A stretch of DNA of 64,000 bases from Plasmodiophora brassicae (GCA_036867785.1 CP145418.1:930001-994000), one strand, 5' to 3'; shown: positions 50,247-63,486, numbered from the stretch's first letter. A program made the numbers and translations. The notes: generated by a model not told the origin, from the letters alone.

Positions 50247-53200
50247 TCAGAATTGCAAAGTGAGGATAGTGACAAACAGGACGACGGCGACGGTTGAGTG
50301 GGATGGGGACGTCATGGCGCGGGCGGCCGCTCTTACTGGCTCAAGCGCAGCCGTATTACACTGGTCGGAGCTGGTAACCTGCTGGCCGTCCTGGCAGACG
50401 TACATGGTCTGCACGGTCGACGCGTCGAACGTGGCGACGCCTGGGTTGTTCGGGTCCTCGAGCGTCGCCAGGACCGCAGCCTGGTCGGCCGGCGTGGACG
50501 ATTTGAAGCTGATGACGAGCGTTACCGTATTTGACGGCGCATTCACCGTCGCGGTCTCGATGATGATGCGATCCTTGCCGATGCCCAGCGCCGCGCTCTC
50601 CCCGATCTGGAATCGGTCCTTGGCCGCGTCCAGCGATTCGGATGCCAATAACGTCATCGTGAACCGAACTCGCAGCAGGTACCCAACAACGCCCCGCGCG
50701 AATCCACCAGATGGCCTCGATGTCGCCACTGCGCGTCGAACGAGACGCAACGTCTGTGGCGCCTGGTAATCGGTGACGATCGCCAACCACCAGGCCATCT
50801 GTTGTTTAGCATTCGCAAACACGATCGTCAACGACCTGCCCGTCGACACGATGGGGACGCCGATGGCCACGGCGACCTCGGCGTTCGTCATCGCATCGTA
50901 GACAGAGATGGACGGGGCGGTCGACCTGAACGTCAGCTGAACGGAGCTCCCAGGTGACGACGACGTCACCGTGATGGAGCAGTTGACGTTGCCGCCCCAG
51001 ATCTCGAGCTGACGACCCAGTCCTGGGGAGACGGCCGTCTGATGATCGCCCTGACAGAACGCGTACGTCGTCGTCTGGATGACGGTCTTCGGCAACGGGG
51101 CGGTGCTGGCATCGGCGGTCCAGTACGAGTAGGCCCGCTGGAACGTCGAGGTGATCGTCACTGACTGCCCCGTCAGCACGTTGCCGGTCCAGGGGCGGTA
51201 CGTGCTGGCGCCGATGGTGGCGACGGCCGAGTCCCGACCCCACATGCTGTACGACGTGAACGCCAGGCGTACGGTGCACTGAGGGGCGGCCGTGATCACC
51301 AGCGTACAGTTCGCCAGGGTCAACGACGAGATGGGAACCGGCGGCCCCGAGCACGGCAAATTAAGGTGCATGACGCCCGTGCAGAACGTCGGCCGGGGCA
51401 CGTCGATGGCGACGACGGTCCATGACGAGTGCGATCCGGCGACGAGCGACGAGATCGTCCACGATCCGCCGTACGACGTGAACGTGGGATCCCACGACTG
51501 AAGCGGGTTGTGGGTGCGGAACCCGTCGTCGACGTTGAGGGTGTCGCCCATTTCATACATGCTAATCGAGGCGAACACGAGTTTCACCGAGCGCCCGGGC
51601 GTCGCGCTCACCACCATGGTGCAGTTGGTCGCCATGTACGGGACCGATATGGTCACGTTCTGGCCGGGACCTGCGATGGCGACGTGCTGGTTCCCCGTGC
51701 AGAACGTCGGCATTGGCGGGCGGGGAACGTCGATGGCAACGATGGTCCAGGACGACGACCCCAGGGTGCGCGACGAGATTGTCAGCGATCGCCCGTACGA
51801 CGTGAACGGTGGATAGTCCCAGTACGTCGCCGCGGCGCTGTACCTGTGGTAGCCGTCGTTGACGGCCAGGTAGTCGCCAGAGTGCCACACGTTGACGGAC
51901 GAGAACAGGAGGCGGAGGGCTCGACCGGGCGTCGCGGTCACCACCAGCGTGCAATTCGGCGTGCTCGTCGATACAATCGTCACGTTGTGGCCGGAGCCTT
52001 CGATGGCGACTTGCTGGTTCCCCGTACAGAACGTCGGCATTGGCGGGCGGGGGACGTCGAAGGCAACGATGGTCCAGGACGACGACGACCCCAGGATGCG
52101 CGACGAGATCGTCAGCGATCGTCCGTACGACGTGAACGATGGATAGTTCCAGTACGTCGCCGCGGCGCTGTACGTGTGGTAGCCGTCGTTGACGGCCAGG
52201 TAATCGCCAGACTGCCACACGTCGACGGACGAGAACAGGAGGCGGAGGGCTCGACCAGGCGTTGCGGTCACCACCAGCGTGCAATTCGGCGTGCTCGTCG
52301 ACGCGATCGTCACGTTCTGGCCAGGGCCTTCGATGGCGACTTGCTGGTTCCCCGTGCAGAACGTCGGCATTGGCGGGAGGGGGACGTCGAAGGCAACGAT
52401 GGTCCAGGACGATGACGACCCCAGGGTGCGCGATGAGATCGTCAGCGATCGTCCGTACGACGTGAACGATGGATAGTTCCAGTACGTCGCCGCGGCGCCG
52501 TACGTGTGGTAGCCGTCATTGACGGTCAGGTAGTCGCCAGACTGCCACACGTTGACGGACGAGAACAGGAGGTGGAGGGCTCGACCGGGCGTCGCGGTCA
52601 CCACCAGCGTGCAGTTGGTCGCCATGTACGCGGCCGTTATGGTCACGTTCTGGCCGGGGCCTTCGATGGCGACCTGCTGGTTCCCAGAGCAGAACGTCGG
52701 CATTCGCGGGCGGGGGACGTCGAAGGCAACGATGGTCCAGGACGATAACGACCCCAGGGTGCGAGATGAGATCGTCAGCGATCGTCCGTACGACGTGAAC
52801 GATGGCATAGATCCAGTACGTCGCCGCGGTGCTGTACGTGTGGTAGCCGTCGTTGACGGTCAGGTAATCGCCAGAGTGCCACAGGTCCACGGATGAAAAC
52901 ACGAGGCGGAGGGCTCGGCCGGGCGTCGCGGCCACCACCAGCGTGCAATTCGGCGTGCTCGTCGACGCAATCGTCACGTTCTGGCCGGGACCTTCGATGG
53001 CGACCTGCTGGTTCCCCGTGCAGAACGTCGGCACTGGCGGGCGGGGGACGTCGAAGGCAACGATGGTCCAGGACGACGACGACCCCAGAGTGCGCGACGA
53101 GATCGTCAGCGATCGTCCGTACGACGTGAACGGTGGATAGATCCAGTACGTCGCCGCGGCGCTGTACGTGTGGTAGCCGTCGTTGACGGTCAGGTAATCG

Positions 53201-56071
53201 CCAGACTGCCACACGTCGACGGAGGAGAACAGGAGGCGGACGGCTCGACCGGGCGTCGCGGTCACAACCAGCGTGCAATTCGGCGTGCTGGTCGACGCGA
53301 TCGTCGCGTTCTGCCCGGGCGCCGTCATTGCCAGATGCTCGGCGCCCGTGCAGAACGTCGGCATCGGCGGCCTGGGAACGTCAAAGACGGTCGCCTGCCA
53401 GGTCGAGTACGACCCCGCGATGAGCGATGTGATCGTCACCGACGGGCCGTACGACGTAAACGCTGCGTAGGACCCGGCCTTGGCCTGGTACCCGTCGGTG
53501 ACGGTCAGGGTGTCCATCCCCTGCAGGGAGACGGACGAGAACACGACCCGGACGGCGCGTCCGGCGGTCGCCTTCACCGTGAAGGTGCAGTCAGCGGGGA
53601 CGTACGCCGACGATATCGTCACGTTCTGGCCGACGCCGGCAATGTCGAGCTCCTGGACGCCGCCCGTGCAGAACGCTGTCGGGCGAACCGTTGTCGTGAC
53701 CGACACGGCGCCGGTGGTGTACAGACCGGGGCCAGCGGCGACGAACGCGATGGTCAACGTGTTGCCGGACGAGACGAATGGGCGGCCTGCCCACGACAAG
53801 GGTGCGCTGCTGCCGACGTCGTAAGCCAGGAGCCGGACGCGCGGATCGTAGTAGGTGGACATCGGCGTGACGGCGACGGACTGGCCCACGTTCGTCGTGA
53901 TCGTCATCGTGCAATTCTGCCCCGTTGCCCGGACGGTGGCTTGCTGGCCGGGCGTCGTCAGCGCCAGCGTTTGTCCAGAGGCCCGCATGCAGTACACCAG
54001 GCCGACTACCGGGGCGACGTCAGCGACCGAGACGGCCCACCAGGAGCTCGCTTGCTGGATGCTGAACGCGATCGTCATCGAGCGCCCCGTCGACGTGATC
54101 GTCCCGGACAGTGCGAGCGCGTTCCCGACCAGGACTGCGATCACGTTGGACGTCGTCGTGTTGCCGTCGAAGATCGTCACGGCGTCGGACCCGTACAGGG
54201 ACGCCTCCGTCGTTGTGAACTTGACGACCCGGCCGGGCGTCGCCGTGATCGTCACCGCACAGTCCATCCCGGCCGAGTACACCCACGTGTTGTCGTTCGG
54301 CGCCACGAGCGACGCCTGCGACGCCAGCCCGCAGTAGACGTAGGGCGGCGTAGTCGGCCCCGACCCGAGCGTGTGCTTGACCAGCGACGCCCGCACGGTA
54401 TCGTTGTAGGGCAGCGCGCAGGCGAACGTGCTCGTCGAGCAGTACAGGGGCTGGAAGTACGCACCGCACCTAACAGCGTAAACGTTCAGACGTCGAGCGG
54501 ACACGCGGCCGGCAGAACCTCGGGGAACGTACCAGCCGAACGAGGAGCAGCAGCGCCCTGGCGCGCAGCCGCTGTTGCCGAACGAGGGCCCGCACTGGTG
54601 GTCGGGCCGCTCCCCTCCCGAGCAGGTCGGCAGCGTGTTCGTGGTCGGCACGAGGACGTCGTAGACGTGCGCCGCCCAGCCAAAAGTTCGCGTTGGCCGA
54701 CGTGAACACGACGGTCATCGTGCGGCCCGTCGAGATGGCCGTCGTCGACGTCGACGCCTGCAGGATGCTGGACGTGCCTTTGCCGTCGTAGACGACCAGG
54801 AAATCGCCGTCGTCCAGGTACAGGTACGAGAACACGAGCTTGACGACGTGCCCGGCGCTGGCCGTGATCACGAACGTACAGTCGAGGCCGGACGCGAACC
54901 GTCCCGTTGGATGGCTGGCGATCGACGCCGACCCGCCCAGCCCGATCGGCACGTTCTGCGAGGTGGCGCCCTGCTGGCTGCAGTAGTACGTCCGGTTCGT
55001 CGCCAAGAACGACGTCGATGGGGCCGGCGTCGGGGCTGGCCTGCGCCCACCGGTCGTCGTTGCTTTCGCGGTCGACCGTGGCCTCGTGCCGATGACGCGG
55101 ACCCGTTCGCCGACCTCATCGGCGACGTACATGGCGCCGTCAGGGCCGAACGCGAGCCCGGCCGGATGCAGGAACTTGGCGGTCAGTGACGGGCCGTCGG
55201 CGTACCCGCCGATGCCGCCCGCGTACGTCGTCACGTTGCCCAGCGGCGTCGTCACCTTCCGGATGCGGTTGCTGCCGTACTCGGCGACGAACAGGTTGCC
55301 GTTGGTGTCGAGGCGGATTCCATACGGGTAGTCGAAGGTGGCCGCCGGGCCGACGCCTTCCTGCGACCCGACCGTGCCGCTGCCCGCCAGCACCGATACC
55401 TTGCCGGCCGTGTCGACCTGCTTGATCTGGAAGTTGGACGTGTCCGAGACGTAGATCGTGCCGGACGGGGCGATGGCAACGCCCCAGGGCCGGCTGAACC
55501 CGCCGGCGACGGTGGACACCGTCCCGGTCGGCGTCACCTTGCGAACCAGGTTGTTGCCGGAATCGGCGACGTACAGGTTGTCGTGCGCGTCGATGGCGAG
55601 CCCGGCCGGGTTCCTGAACATGGCCGACGTGCCGTCACCGTTCATGGTCCCGGAGGTGCCGTTGCCGGCCCACGCCGTCACCGCCAGGTTGCTCGCGATC
55701 TTCACGATTATGTGACGGCGGATCAGGCTGACGAACAGGTTGCCGTGCGAGTCGAAGACCAGGTCGGTCGGGCCGTCCAGCGTCAGGGTGCTCGTCAGGT
55801 TCAGCGTCGAGACGACGCCCGATTGCGTTACTCTCCGGATGGCGTTGTTGTCGCAGTCGGCCACGATGACGTTGTTCGTGGCCCAGTCGACGGCGACGCC
55901 GAACGGTGTGTCGAACGAGGCCAGCGCCCCGATGCCGTCGGCAGAGCCGACCTGCCCGGATCCGGCCAGCGTGTGCACGTACGGGTCGGCGTAACCGATG
56001 CTGTCCACAGCGACGAGCACCAGCAGCACGAGCAACAGCAGCGACATGACCGGCGGCGACTTAGGCAGCAT
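50247..56071 (-). CDS. NHL-hevein-CUB giant secreted protein, array copy 2 (chimeric, two frameshifts)
   Basis: Same architecture as copy 1 but with twelve CUB-like modules (about 1,940 codons), from ATG 56071 to the stop at 50247. Upstream of about 55,484 the sequence equals copy 1; downstream of 55,449 it equals copy 3, so the gene is a recombinant joined inside the NHL propeller near residue 200. Two single-base insertions relative to copy 3 break the frame: an extra A in an AAAA run at about 54685, and an extra C at about 52806 (gatggcatag against gatggatag). Both lie in otherwise identical DNA, so they may be assembly errors rather than true lesions. Modules: signal peptide, six NHL, CUB, hevein (CGPSFGNSGCAPGRCC), eleven CUB, SEA-like region, hydrophobic tail. 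Confidence 0.75.
51720..53370. repeat. Tandem 333-bp CUB modules within copy 2
   Basis: Five near-identical direct repeats of about 330 bp, each encoding one CUB-like module starting PTFCTGNQQVAIEG or a close variant. On the plus strand the phrase cagaacgtcggca recurs at about 51700, 52028, 52357, 52690, 53018 and 53349. Copy 1 has only one module of this subtype, so four were gained in the copy-2/3 lineage or lost from copy 1. Confidence 0.85.
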
Positions 56072-57280
56072 CGTGACGCGTTGTTGGACGGGAGCGCGAG
56101 CTCGTTGGTTGGGGGATATGAAAAATGAGAAGGATGCTGCCGATGGGCGGATCTCGTCCAGCCGAGATTCGCCTGTGCTCACCCGCCCAAATATCTCTGT
56201 CGTCATCCGCGCGGCATGGCGAGGGCACGCGATCCCCCATACGATGCGTCGAGTCGATGAAGATCCAGGGGCGGCAGCCCGATGAATCTGGGACGCGAGC
56301 ACGCGTATCCGTCCAGCCTGCCCTGGCCGCCCTCGGCAGGTGCCATTGGCACGCGAATCCCGCGTGCCCTCGCCCAGGACCGCGTCGTACGCGAGTGGCC
56401 ACCACACATCGTGTATTGGTGTACGTTCGTCAACGTTCGTACCGTTGGCAATGCGCGATGAGGGCCGTTGAGGTCGCCTTGTCGCTCGCTTTCGTTTCGC
56501 GCCAGACCCGCCCAAATAATCCGCTTCCAGCCAATTGGATAGATAGGGGGTCATCTGCCCAGAATTTTCGTTATTGTTGAATTGTATGCCGTTGCAGTAT
56601 GCACTCGGTCTGGGATACCAATAGATGCCCATGTTGGAGGCAAATATGCACATAGGTTAGCGACAGCCGGTTCCTGGGCAATTCTCTACCTATGCGCTTG
56701 GCCGTTTATCTACTGGTCGTCATCGCCTGCCAGAGGCGAACACAGACTGGTTCACCGATATCAGCTCCCCAGCACCAACGCCGTTCTTGGACACCGGTAT
56801 CATGGTCATCATCGCCTGACGAGTTCAAGGACATCTCGAATTATATACGATATAAGCCGCTACGGGCGTGTCCGCGCGCGATCACGTTTATCAGCGGAAA
56901 TGCATACTGTCTGTGGCCCTGTCGGGACGAACGAACCCGCACATGACGAGGCAGACTCATAAACATCGCCATCCGTATGGGTATGGTGAACGAAGGACCA
57001 GTTAGGATCACGCTTCCACTTGGTGGTGACCGCTCAGTAAAGCCTACGTCGTCGCCGTGAACAACTATCAACCTCGGGACGAAACATCGCCGAGCCGCGA
57101 CATCGTTGGCACCTGGTTCAAGGGGCAACGCAGGCACTAGGTAGTACTGCCGGAGAATGTTGTTCCTGAAGGCGATTGTATTATCGCTGGATTATTGTTA
57201 GTCCTCTTATGAGGTGCGGAGACACATCGAATAACGGGGAAGGATATCCAGTCAGGCAGCTGCCAGAGGACGAAACGGGA
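56072..57280. repeat. Array spacer between copies 2 and 3
   Basis: Copy of 49038-50246 at an offset of exactly 7,034 bp, with no visible difference. It contains the promoter of copy 2 and the 3' flank of copy 3. No separate gene is supported. Confidence 0.85.
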
Positions 57281-60200
57281 TCAGAATTGCAAAGTGAGGA
57301 TAGTGACAAACAGGACGACGGCGACGGTTGAGTGGGATGGGGACGTCATGGCGCGGGCGGCCGCTCTTACTGGCTCAAGCGCAGCCGTATTACACTGGTC
57401 GGAGCTGGTAACCTGCTGGCCGTCCTGGCAGACGTACATGGTCTGCACGGTCGACGCGTCGAACGTGGCGACGCCTGGGTTGTTCGGGTCCTCGAGCGTC
57501 GCCAGGACCGCAGCCTGGTCGGCCGGCGTGGACGATTTGAAGCTGATGACGAGCGTTACCGTATTTGACGGCGCATTCACCGTCGCGGTCTCGATGATGA
57601 TGCGATCCTTGCCGATGCCCAGCGCCGCGCTCTCCCCGATCTGGAATCGGTCCTTGGCCGCGTCCAGCGATTCGGATGCCAATAACGTCATCGTGAACCG
57701 AACTCGCAGCAGGTACCCAACAACGCCCCGCGCGAATCCACCAGATGGCCTCGATGTCGCCACTGCGCGTCGAACGAGACGCAACGTCTGTGGCGCCTGG
57801 TAATCGGTGACGATCGCCAACCACCAGGCCATCTGTTGTTTAGCATTCGCAAACACGATCGTCAACGACCTGCCCGTCGACACGATGGGGACGCCGATGG
57901 CCACGGCGACCTCGGCGTTCGTCATCGCATCGTAGACAGAGATGGACGGGGCGGTCGACCTGAACGTCAGCTGAACGGAGCTCCCCAGGTGACGACGACG
58001 TCACCGTGATGGAGCAGTTGACGTTGCCGCCCCAGATCTCGAGCTGACGACCCAGTCCTGGGGAGACGGCCGTCTGATGATCGCCCTGACAGAACGCGTA
58101 CGTCGTCGTCTGGATGACGGTCTTCGGCAACGGGGCGGTGCTGGCATCGGCGGTCCAGTACGAGTAGGCCCGCTGGAACGTCGAGGTGATCGTCACTGAC
58201 TGCCCCGTCAGCACGTTGCCGGTCCAGGGGCGGTACGTGCTGGCGCCGATGGTGGCGACGGCCGAGTCCCGACCCCACATGCTGTACGACGTGAACGCCA
58301 GGCGTACGGTGCACTGAGGGGCGGCCGTGATCACCAGCGTACAGTTCGCCAGGGTCAACGACGAGATGGGAACCGGCGGCCCCGAGCACGGCAAATTAAG
58401 GTGCATGACGCCCGTGCAGAACGTCGGCCGGGGCACGTCGATGGCGACGACGGTCCATGACGAGTGCGATCCGGCGACGAGCGACGAGATCGTCCACGAT
58501 CCGCCGTACGACGTGAACGTGGGATCCCACGACTGAAGCGGGTTGTGGGTGCGGAACCCGTCGTCGACGTTGAGGGTGTCGCCCATTTCATACATGCTAA
58601 TCGAGGCGAACACGAGTTTCACCGAGCGCCCGGGCGTCGCGCTCACCACCATGGTGCAGTTGGTCGCCATGTACGGGACCGATATGGTCACGTTCTGGCC
58701 GGGACCTGCGATGGCGACGTGCTGGTTCCCCGTGCAGAACGTCGGCATTGGCGGGCGGGGAACGTCGATGGCAACGATGGTCCAGGACGACGACCCCAGG
58801 GTGCGCGACGAGATTGTCAGCGATCGCCCGTACGACGTGAACGGTGGATAGTCCCAGTACGTCGCCGCGGCGCTGTACCTGTGGTAGCCGTCGTTGACGG
58901 CCAGGTAGTCGCCAGAGTGCCACACGTTGACGGACGAGAACAGGAGGCGGAGGGCTCGACCGGGCGTCGCGGTCACCACCAGCGTGCAATTCGGCGTGCT
59001 CGTCGATACAATCGTCACGTTGTGGCCGGAGCCTTCGATGGCGACTTGCTGGTTCCCCGTACAGAACGTCGGCATTGGCGGGCGGGGGACGTCGAAGGCA
59101 ACGATGGTCCAGGACGACGACGACCCCAGGATGCGCGACGAGATCGTCAGCGATCGTCCGTACGACGTGAACGATGGATAGTTCCAGTACGTCGCCGCGG
59201 CGCTGTACGTGTGGTAGCCGTCGTTGACGGCCAGGTAATCGCCAGACTGCCACACGTCGACGGACGAGAACAGGAGGCGGAGGGCTCGACCAGGCGTTGC
59301 GGTCACCGACACCAGCGTGCAATTCGGCGTGCTCGTCGACGCGATCGTCACGTTCTGGCCAGGGCCTTCGATGGCGACTTGCTGGTTCCCCGTGCAGAAC
59401 GTCGGCATTGGCGGGAGGGGGACGTCGAAGGCAACGATGGTCCAGGACGATGACGACCCCAGGGTGCGCGATGAGATCGTCAGCGATCGTCCGTACGACG
59501 TGAACGATGGATAGTTCCAGTACGTCGCCGCGGCGCCGTACGTGTGGTAGCCGTCATTGACGGTCAGGTAGTCGCCAGACTGCCACACGTTGACGGACGA
59601 GAACAGGAGGTGGAGGGCTCGACCGGGCGTCGCGGTCACCACCAGCGTGCAGTTGGTCGCCATGTACGCGGCCGTTATGGTCACGTTCTGGCCGGGGCCT
59701 TCGATGGCGACCTGCTGGTTCCCAGAGCAGAACGTCGGCATTCGCGGGCGGGGGACGTCGAAGGCAACGATGGTCCAGGACGATAACGACCCCAGGGTGC
59801 GAGATGAGATCGTCAGCGATCGTCCGTACGACGTGAACGATGGATAGATCCAGTACGTCGCCGCGGTGCTGTACGTGTGGTAGCCGTCGTTGACGGTCAG
59901 GTAATCGCCAGAGTGCCACAGGTCCACGGATGAAAACACGAGGCGGAGGGCTCGGCCGGGCGTCGCGGCCACCACCAGCGTGCAATTCGGCGTGCTCGTC
60001 GACGCAATCGTCACGTTCTGGCCGGGACCTTCGATGGCGACCTGCTGGTTCCCCGTGCAGAACGTCGGCACTGGCGGGCGGGGGACGTCGAAGGCAACGA
60101 TGGTCCAGGACGACGACGACCCCAGAGTGCGCGACGAGATCGTCAGCGATCGTCCGTACGACGTGAACGGTGGATAGATCCAGTACGTCGCCGCGGCGCT

Positions 60201-63107
60201 GTACGTGTGGTAGCCGTCGTTGACGGTCAGGTAATCGCCAGACTGCCACACGTCGACGGAGGAGAACAGGAGGCGGACGGCTCGACCGGGCGTCGCGGTC
60301 ACAACCAGCGTGCAATTCGGCGTGCTGGTCGACGCGATCGTCGCGTTCTGCCCGGGCGCCGTCATTGCCAGATGCTCGGCGCCCGTGCAGAACGTCGGCA
60401 TCGGCGGCCTGGGAACGTCAAAGACGGTCGCCTGCCAGGTCGAGTACGACCCCGCGATGAGCGATGTGATCGTCACCGACGGGCCGTACGACGTAAACGC
60501 TGCGTAGGACCCGGCCTTGGCCTGGTACCCGTCGGTGACGGTCAGGGTGTCCATCCCCTGCAGGGAGACGGACGAGAACACGACCCGGACGGCGCGTCCG
60601 GCGGTCGCCTTCACCGTGAAGGTGCAGTCAGCGGGGACGTACGCCGACGATATCGTCACGTTCTGGCCGACGCCGGCAATGTCGAGCTCCTGGACGCCGC
60701 CCGTGCAGAACGCTGTCGGGCGAACCGTTGTCGTGACCGACACGGCGCCGGTGGTGTACAGACCGGGGCCAGCGGCGACGAACGCGATGGTCAACGTGTT
60801 GCCGGACGAGACGAATGGGCGGCCTGCCCACGACAAGGGTGCGCTGCTGCCGACGTCGTAAGCCAGGAGCCGGACGCGCGGATCGTAGTAGGTGGACATC
60901 GGCGTGACGGCGACGGACTGGCCCACGTTCGTCGTGATCGTCATCGTGCAATTCTGCCCCGTTGCCCGGACGGTGGCTTGCTGGCCGGGCGTCGTCAGCG
61001 CCAGCGTTTGTCCAGAGGCCCGCATGCAGTACACCAGGCCGACTACCGGGGCGACGTCAGCGACCGAGACGGCCCACCAGGAGCTCGCTTGCTGGATGCT
61101 GAACGCGATCGTCATCGAGCGCCCCGTCGACGTGATCGTCCCGGACAGTGCGAGCGCGTTCCCGACCAGGACTGCGATCACGTTGGACGTCGTCGTGTTG
61201 CCGTCGAAGATCGTCACGGCGTCGGACCCGTACAGGGACGCCTCCGTCGTTGTGAACTTGACGACCCGGCCGGGCGTCGCCGTGATCGTCACCGCACAGT
61301 CCATCCCGGCCGAGTACACCCACGTGTTGTCGTTCGGCGCCACGAGCGACGCCTGCGACGCCAGCCCGCAGTAGACGTAGGGCGGCGTAGTCGGCCCCGA
61401 CCCGAGCGTGTGCTTGACCAGCGACGCCCGCACGGTATCGTTGTAGGGCAGCGCGCAGGCGAACGTGCTCGTCGAGCAGTACAGGGGCTGGAAGTACGCA
61501 CCGCACCTAACAGCGTAAACGTTCAGACGTCGAGCGGACACGCGGCCGGCAGAACCTCGGGGAACGTACCAGCCGAACGAGGAGCAGCAGCGCCCTGGCG
61601 CGCAGCCGCTGTTGCCGAACGAGGGCCCGCACTGGTGGTCGGGCCGCTCCCCTCCCGAGCAGGTCGGCAGCGTGTTCGTGGTCGGCACGAGGACGTCGTA
61701 GACGTGCGCCGCCCAGCCAAAGTTCGCGTTGGCCGACGTGAACACGACGGTCATCGTGCGGCCCGTCGAGATGGCCGTCGTCGACGTCGACGCCTGCAGG
61801 ATGCTGGACGTGCCTTTGCCGTCGTAGACGACCAGGAAATCGCCGTCGTCCAGGTACAGGTACGAGAACACGAGCTTGACGACGTGCCCGGCGCTGGCCG
61901 TGATCACGAACGTACAGTCGAGGCCGGACGCGAACCGTCCCGTTGGATGGCTGGCGATCGACGCCGACCCGCCCAGCCCGATCGGCACGTTCTGCGAGGT
62001 GGCGCCCTGCTGGCTGCAGTAGTACGTCCGGTTCGTCGCCAAGAACGACGTCGATGGGGCCGGCGTCGGGGCTGGCCTGCGCCCACCGGTCGTCGTTGCT
62101 TTCGCGGTCGACCGTGGCCTCGTGCCGATGACGCGGACCCGTTCGCCGACCTCATCGGCGACGTACATGGCGCCGTCAGGGCCGAACGCGAGCCCGGCCG
62201 GATGCAGGAACTTGGCGGTCAGTGACGGGCCGTCGGCGTACCCGCCGATGCCGCCCGCGTACGTCGTCACGTTGCCCAGCGGCGTCGTCACCTTCCGGAT
62301 GCGGTTGCTGCCGTACTCGGCGACGAACAGGTTGCCGTTGGTGTCGAGGCGGATTCCATACGGGTAGTCGAAGGTGGCCGCCGGGCCGACGCCTTCCTGC
62401 GACCCGACCGTGCCGCTGCCCGCCAGCACCGATACCTTGCCGGCCGTGTCGACCTGCTTGATCTGGAAGTTGGACGTGTCCGAGACGTAGATCGTGCCGG
62501 ACGGGGCGACGGCAACGCCCCAGGGGCGGTTGAACCCGCTGGCGACGGTGGACACGGTCCCGGTCGGCGTCACCTTGCGAACCAGGTTGTTGCCGGAATC
62601 GGCAACGTACAGGTTGTCGTGCGCGTCGATGGTGAGCCCGGCCGGGTTTCTGAACATCGCCGACGTGCCGTTGCCGTTCATGGTCCCGGAGGTCCCGTTG
62701 CCGGCCCACGCCGTCACCGCCAGGTTGCTCGCGATCTTCACAATCATGTGCCGGCGGATCAGGCTGACGAACAGGTTGCCGTGCGAGTCGAAGACAAGGT
62801 CGGTCGGGCCGTCCAGCGTCAGGGTGCTCGTCAGGTTCAGCGTCGAGACGACGCCCGATTGCGTTACTCTCCGGATTGCGTTGTTGTCGCAGTCGGCCAC
62901 GATGACGTTGTTCGTGGCCCAGTCGACGGCGACGCCGAACGGTGTGTTGAACGTGGCCAGCGTCCCGATGCCGTCGGCAGAGCCGATCTGCCCGGATCCG
63001 GCCAGCGTTTGCACGTACGGGTCGGCGTAACCGATGCTGTCCACAGCGACGAGCACCAGCAGCACGAGCAACAGCAGCGACATGACCGGCGGCGACTTAG
63101 GCAGCAT
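57281..63107 (-). CDS. NHL-hevein-CUB giant secreted protein, array copy 3 (one frameshift)
   Basis: Start ATG 63107 with the same signal peptide as copy 1, then six NHL repeats, CUB 1, hevein-like module, CUB 2-12, SEA-like region and hydrophobic tail. The frame is open to about 57985, where a CCCC run replaces the CCC of copy 2 (cggagctccccagg against cggagctcccagg). After that the last 235 residues lie in another frame down to 57281. A CGA insertion at about 59308 adds one residue to module 8 without a frame change. Five modules (58754-60405) are tandem 333-bp repeats, as in copy 2. The NHL region differs from copies 1 and 2 at several sites (ASGFNRPWGVAVAP). The 5' flank carries a 24-base poly-C tract and lacks the long spacer. 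Confidence 0.78.
58754..60405. repeat. Tandem 333-bp CUB modules within copy 3
   Basis: Same five-module expansion as at 51720-53370. The only length difference is the CGA insertion in one module. Confidence 0.85.
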
Positions 63108-63486
63108 CGTGACGCGTTGTTGGACGGGAGCGCGAGCTCGTTGGTTGGGGGATATGAAAAATGAGAAGGATGCTGCCGATGGGCGGATCTCGTCCAGCCG
63201 AGATTCGCCTGTGCTCACCCGCCCAAATATCTCTGTCGTCATCCGCGCGGCATGGCGAGGGCACCCCCCCCCCCCCCCCCCCCCCCCGCGATATTTCACG
63301 ACACGTCGAGTTGATGAAGATCCAGGGGCGGCAACCCGATGAATCTGGGACGCGAGCACGCGTATCCGTCCAGCCTGCCCTGGCCGCCCTCGGCAGGTGC
63401 CATTGGCACGCGAATCCCGCGTCCCCTCGCCCAGGACCGCGTCGTACGCGAGTGGCCACCACACTTCGTGTATTGGTGTACGTTCG
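63108..63486. other. Short spacer between copies 3 and 4
   Basis: This 379-bp gap corresponds to the copy-1/2 upstream region as far as the phrase gtgtacgttcgtca, and then passes directly into the 3' end of copy 4. The 760-bp distal spacer found after copies 1-3 is missing here. No gene is seen. Confidence 0.7.
63264..63287. repeat. 24-base poly-C tract upstream of copy 3
   Basis: An uninterrupted run of 24 C lies about 157 bp upstream of the copy-3 ATG. In copies 1 and 2 the same place reads acgcgatcccccatacgatg. The run may be a true mononucleotide expansion or a sequencing artefact; its length should be treated as uncertain. Confidence 0.8.

Larger units (their letters stand above)
48416..55449. 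repeat. 7,034-bp tandem unit I
   Basis: This segment is repeated head-to-tail as 55450-62485. It covers the 5' end of copy 1, the spacer, and the 3' two thirds of copy 2. Coordinates of matching landmarks differ by 7,034 at the left (50247 to 57281, 48424 to 55458) and 7,036 near the right end; the two extra bases equal the net of the four indels found. No substitution was seen in the stretches compared. Confidence 0.85.
55450..62485. repeat. 7,036-bp tandem unit II
   Basis: Direct repeat of 48416-55449. It covers the 5' end of copy 2, the spacer, and the 3' two thirds of copy 3. Differences from unit I are an extra C at about 57985, an extra CGA at about 59308, one A fewer at the position matching 54685, and one C fewer at the position matching 52806. 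Confidence 0.85.
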
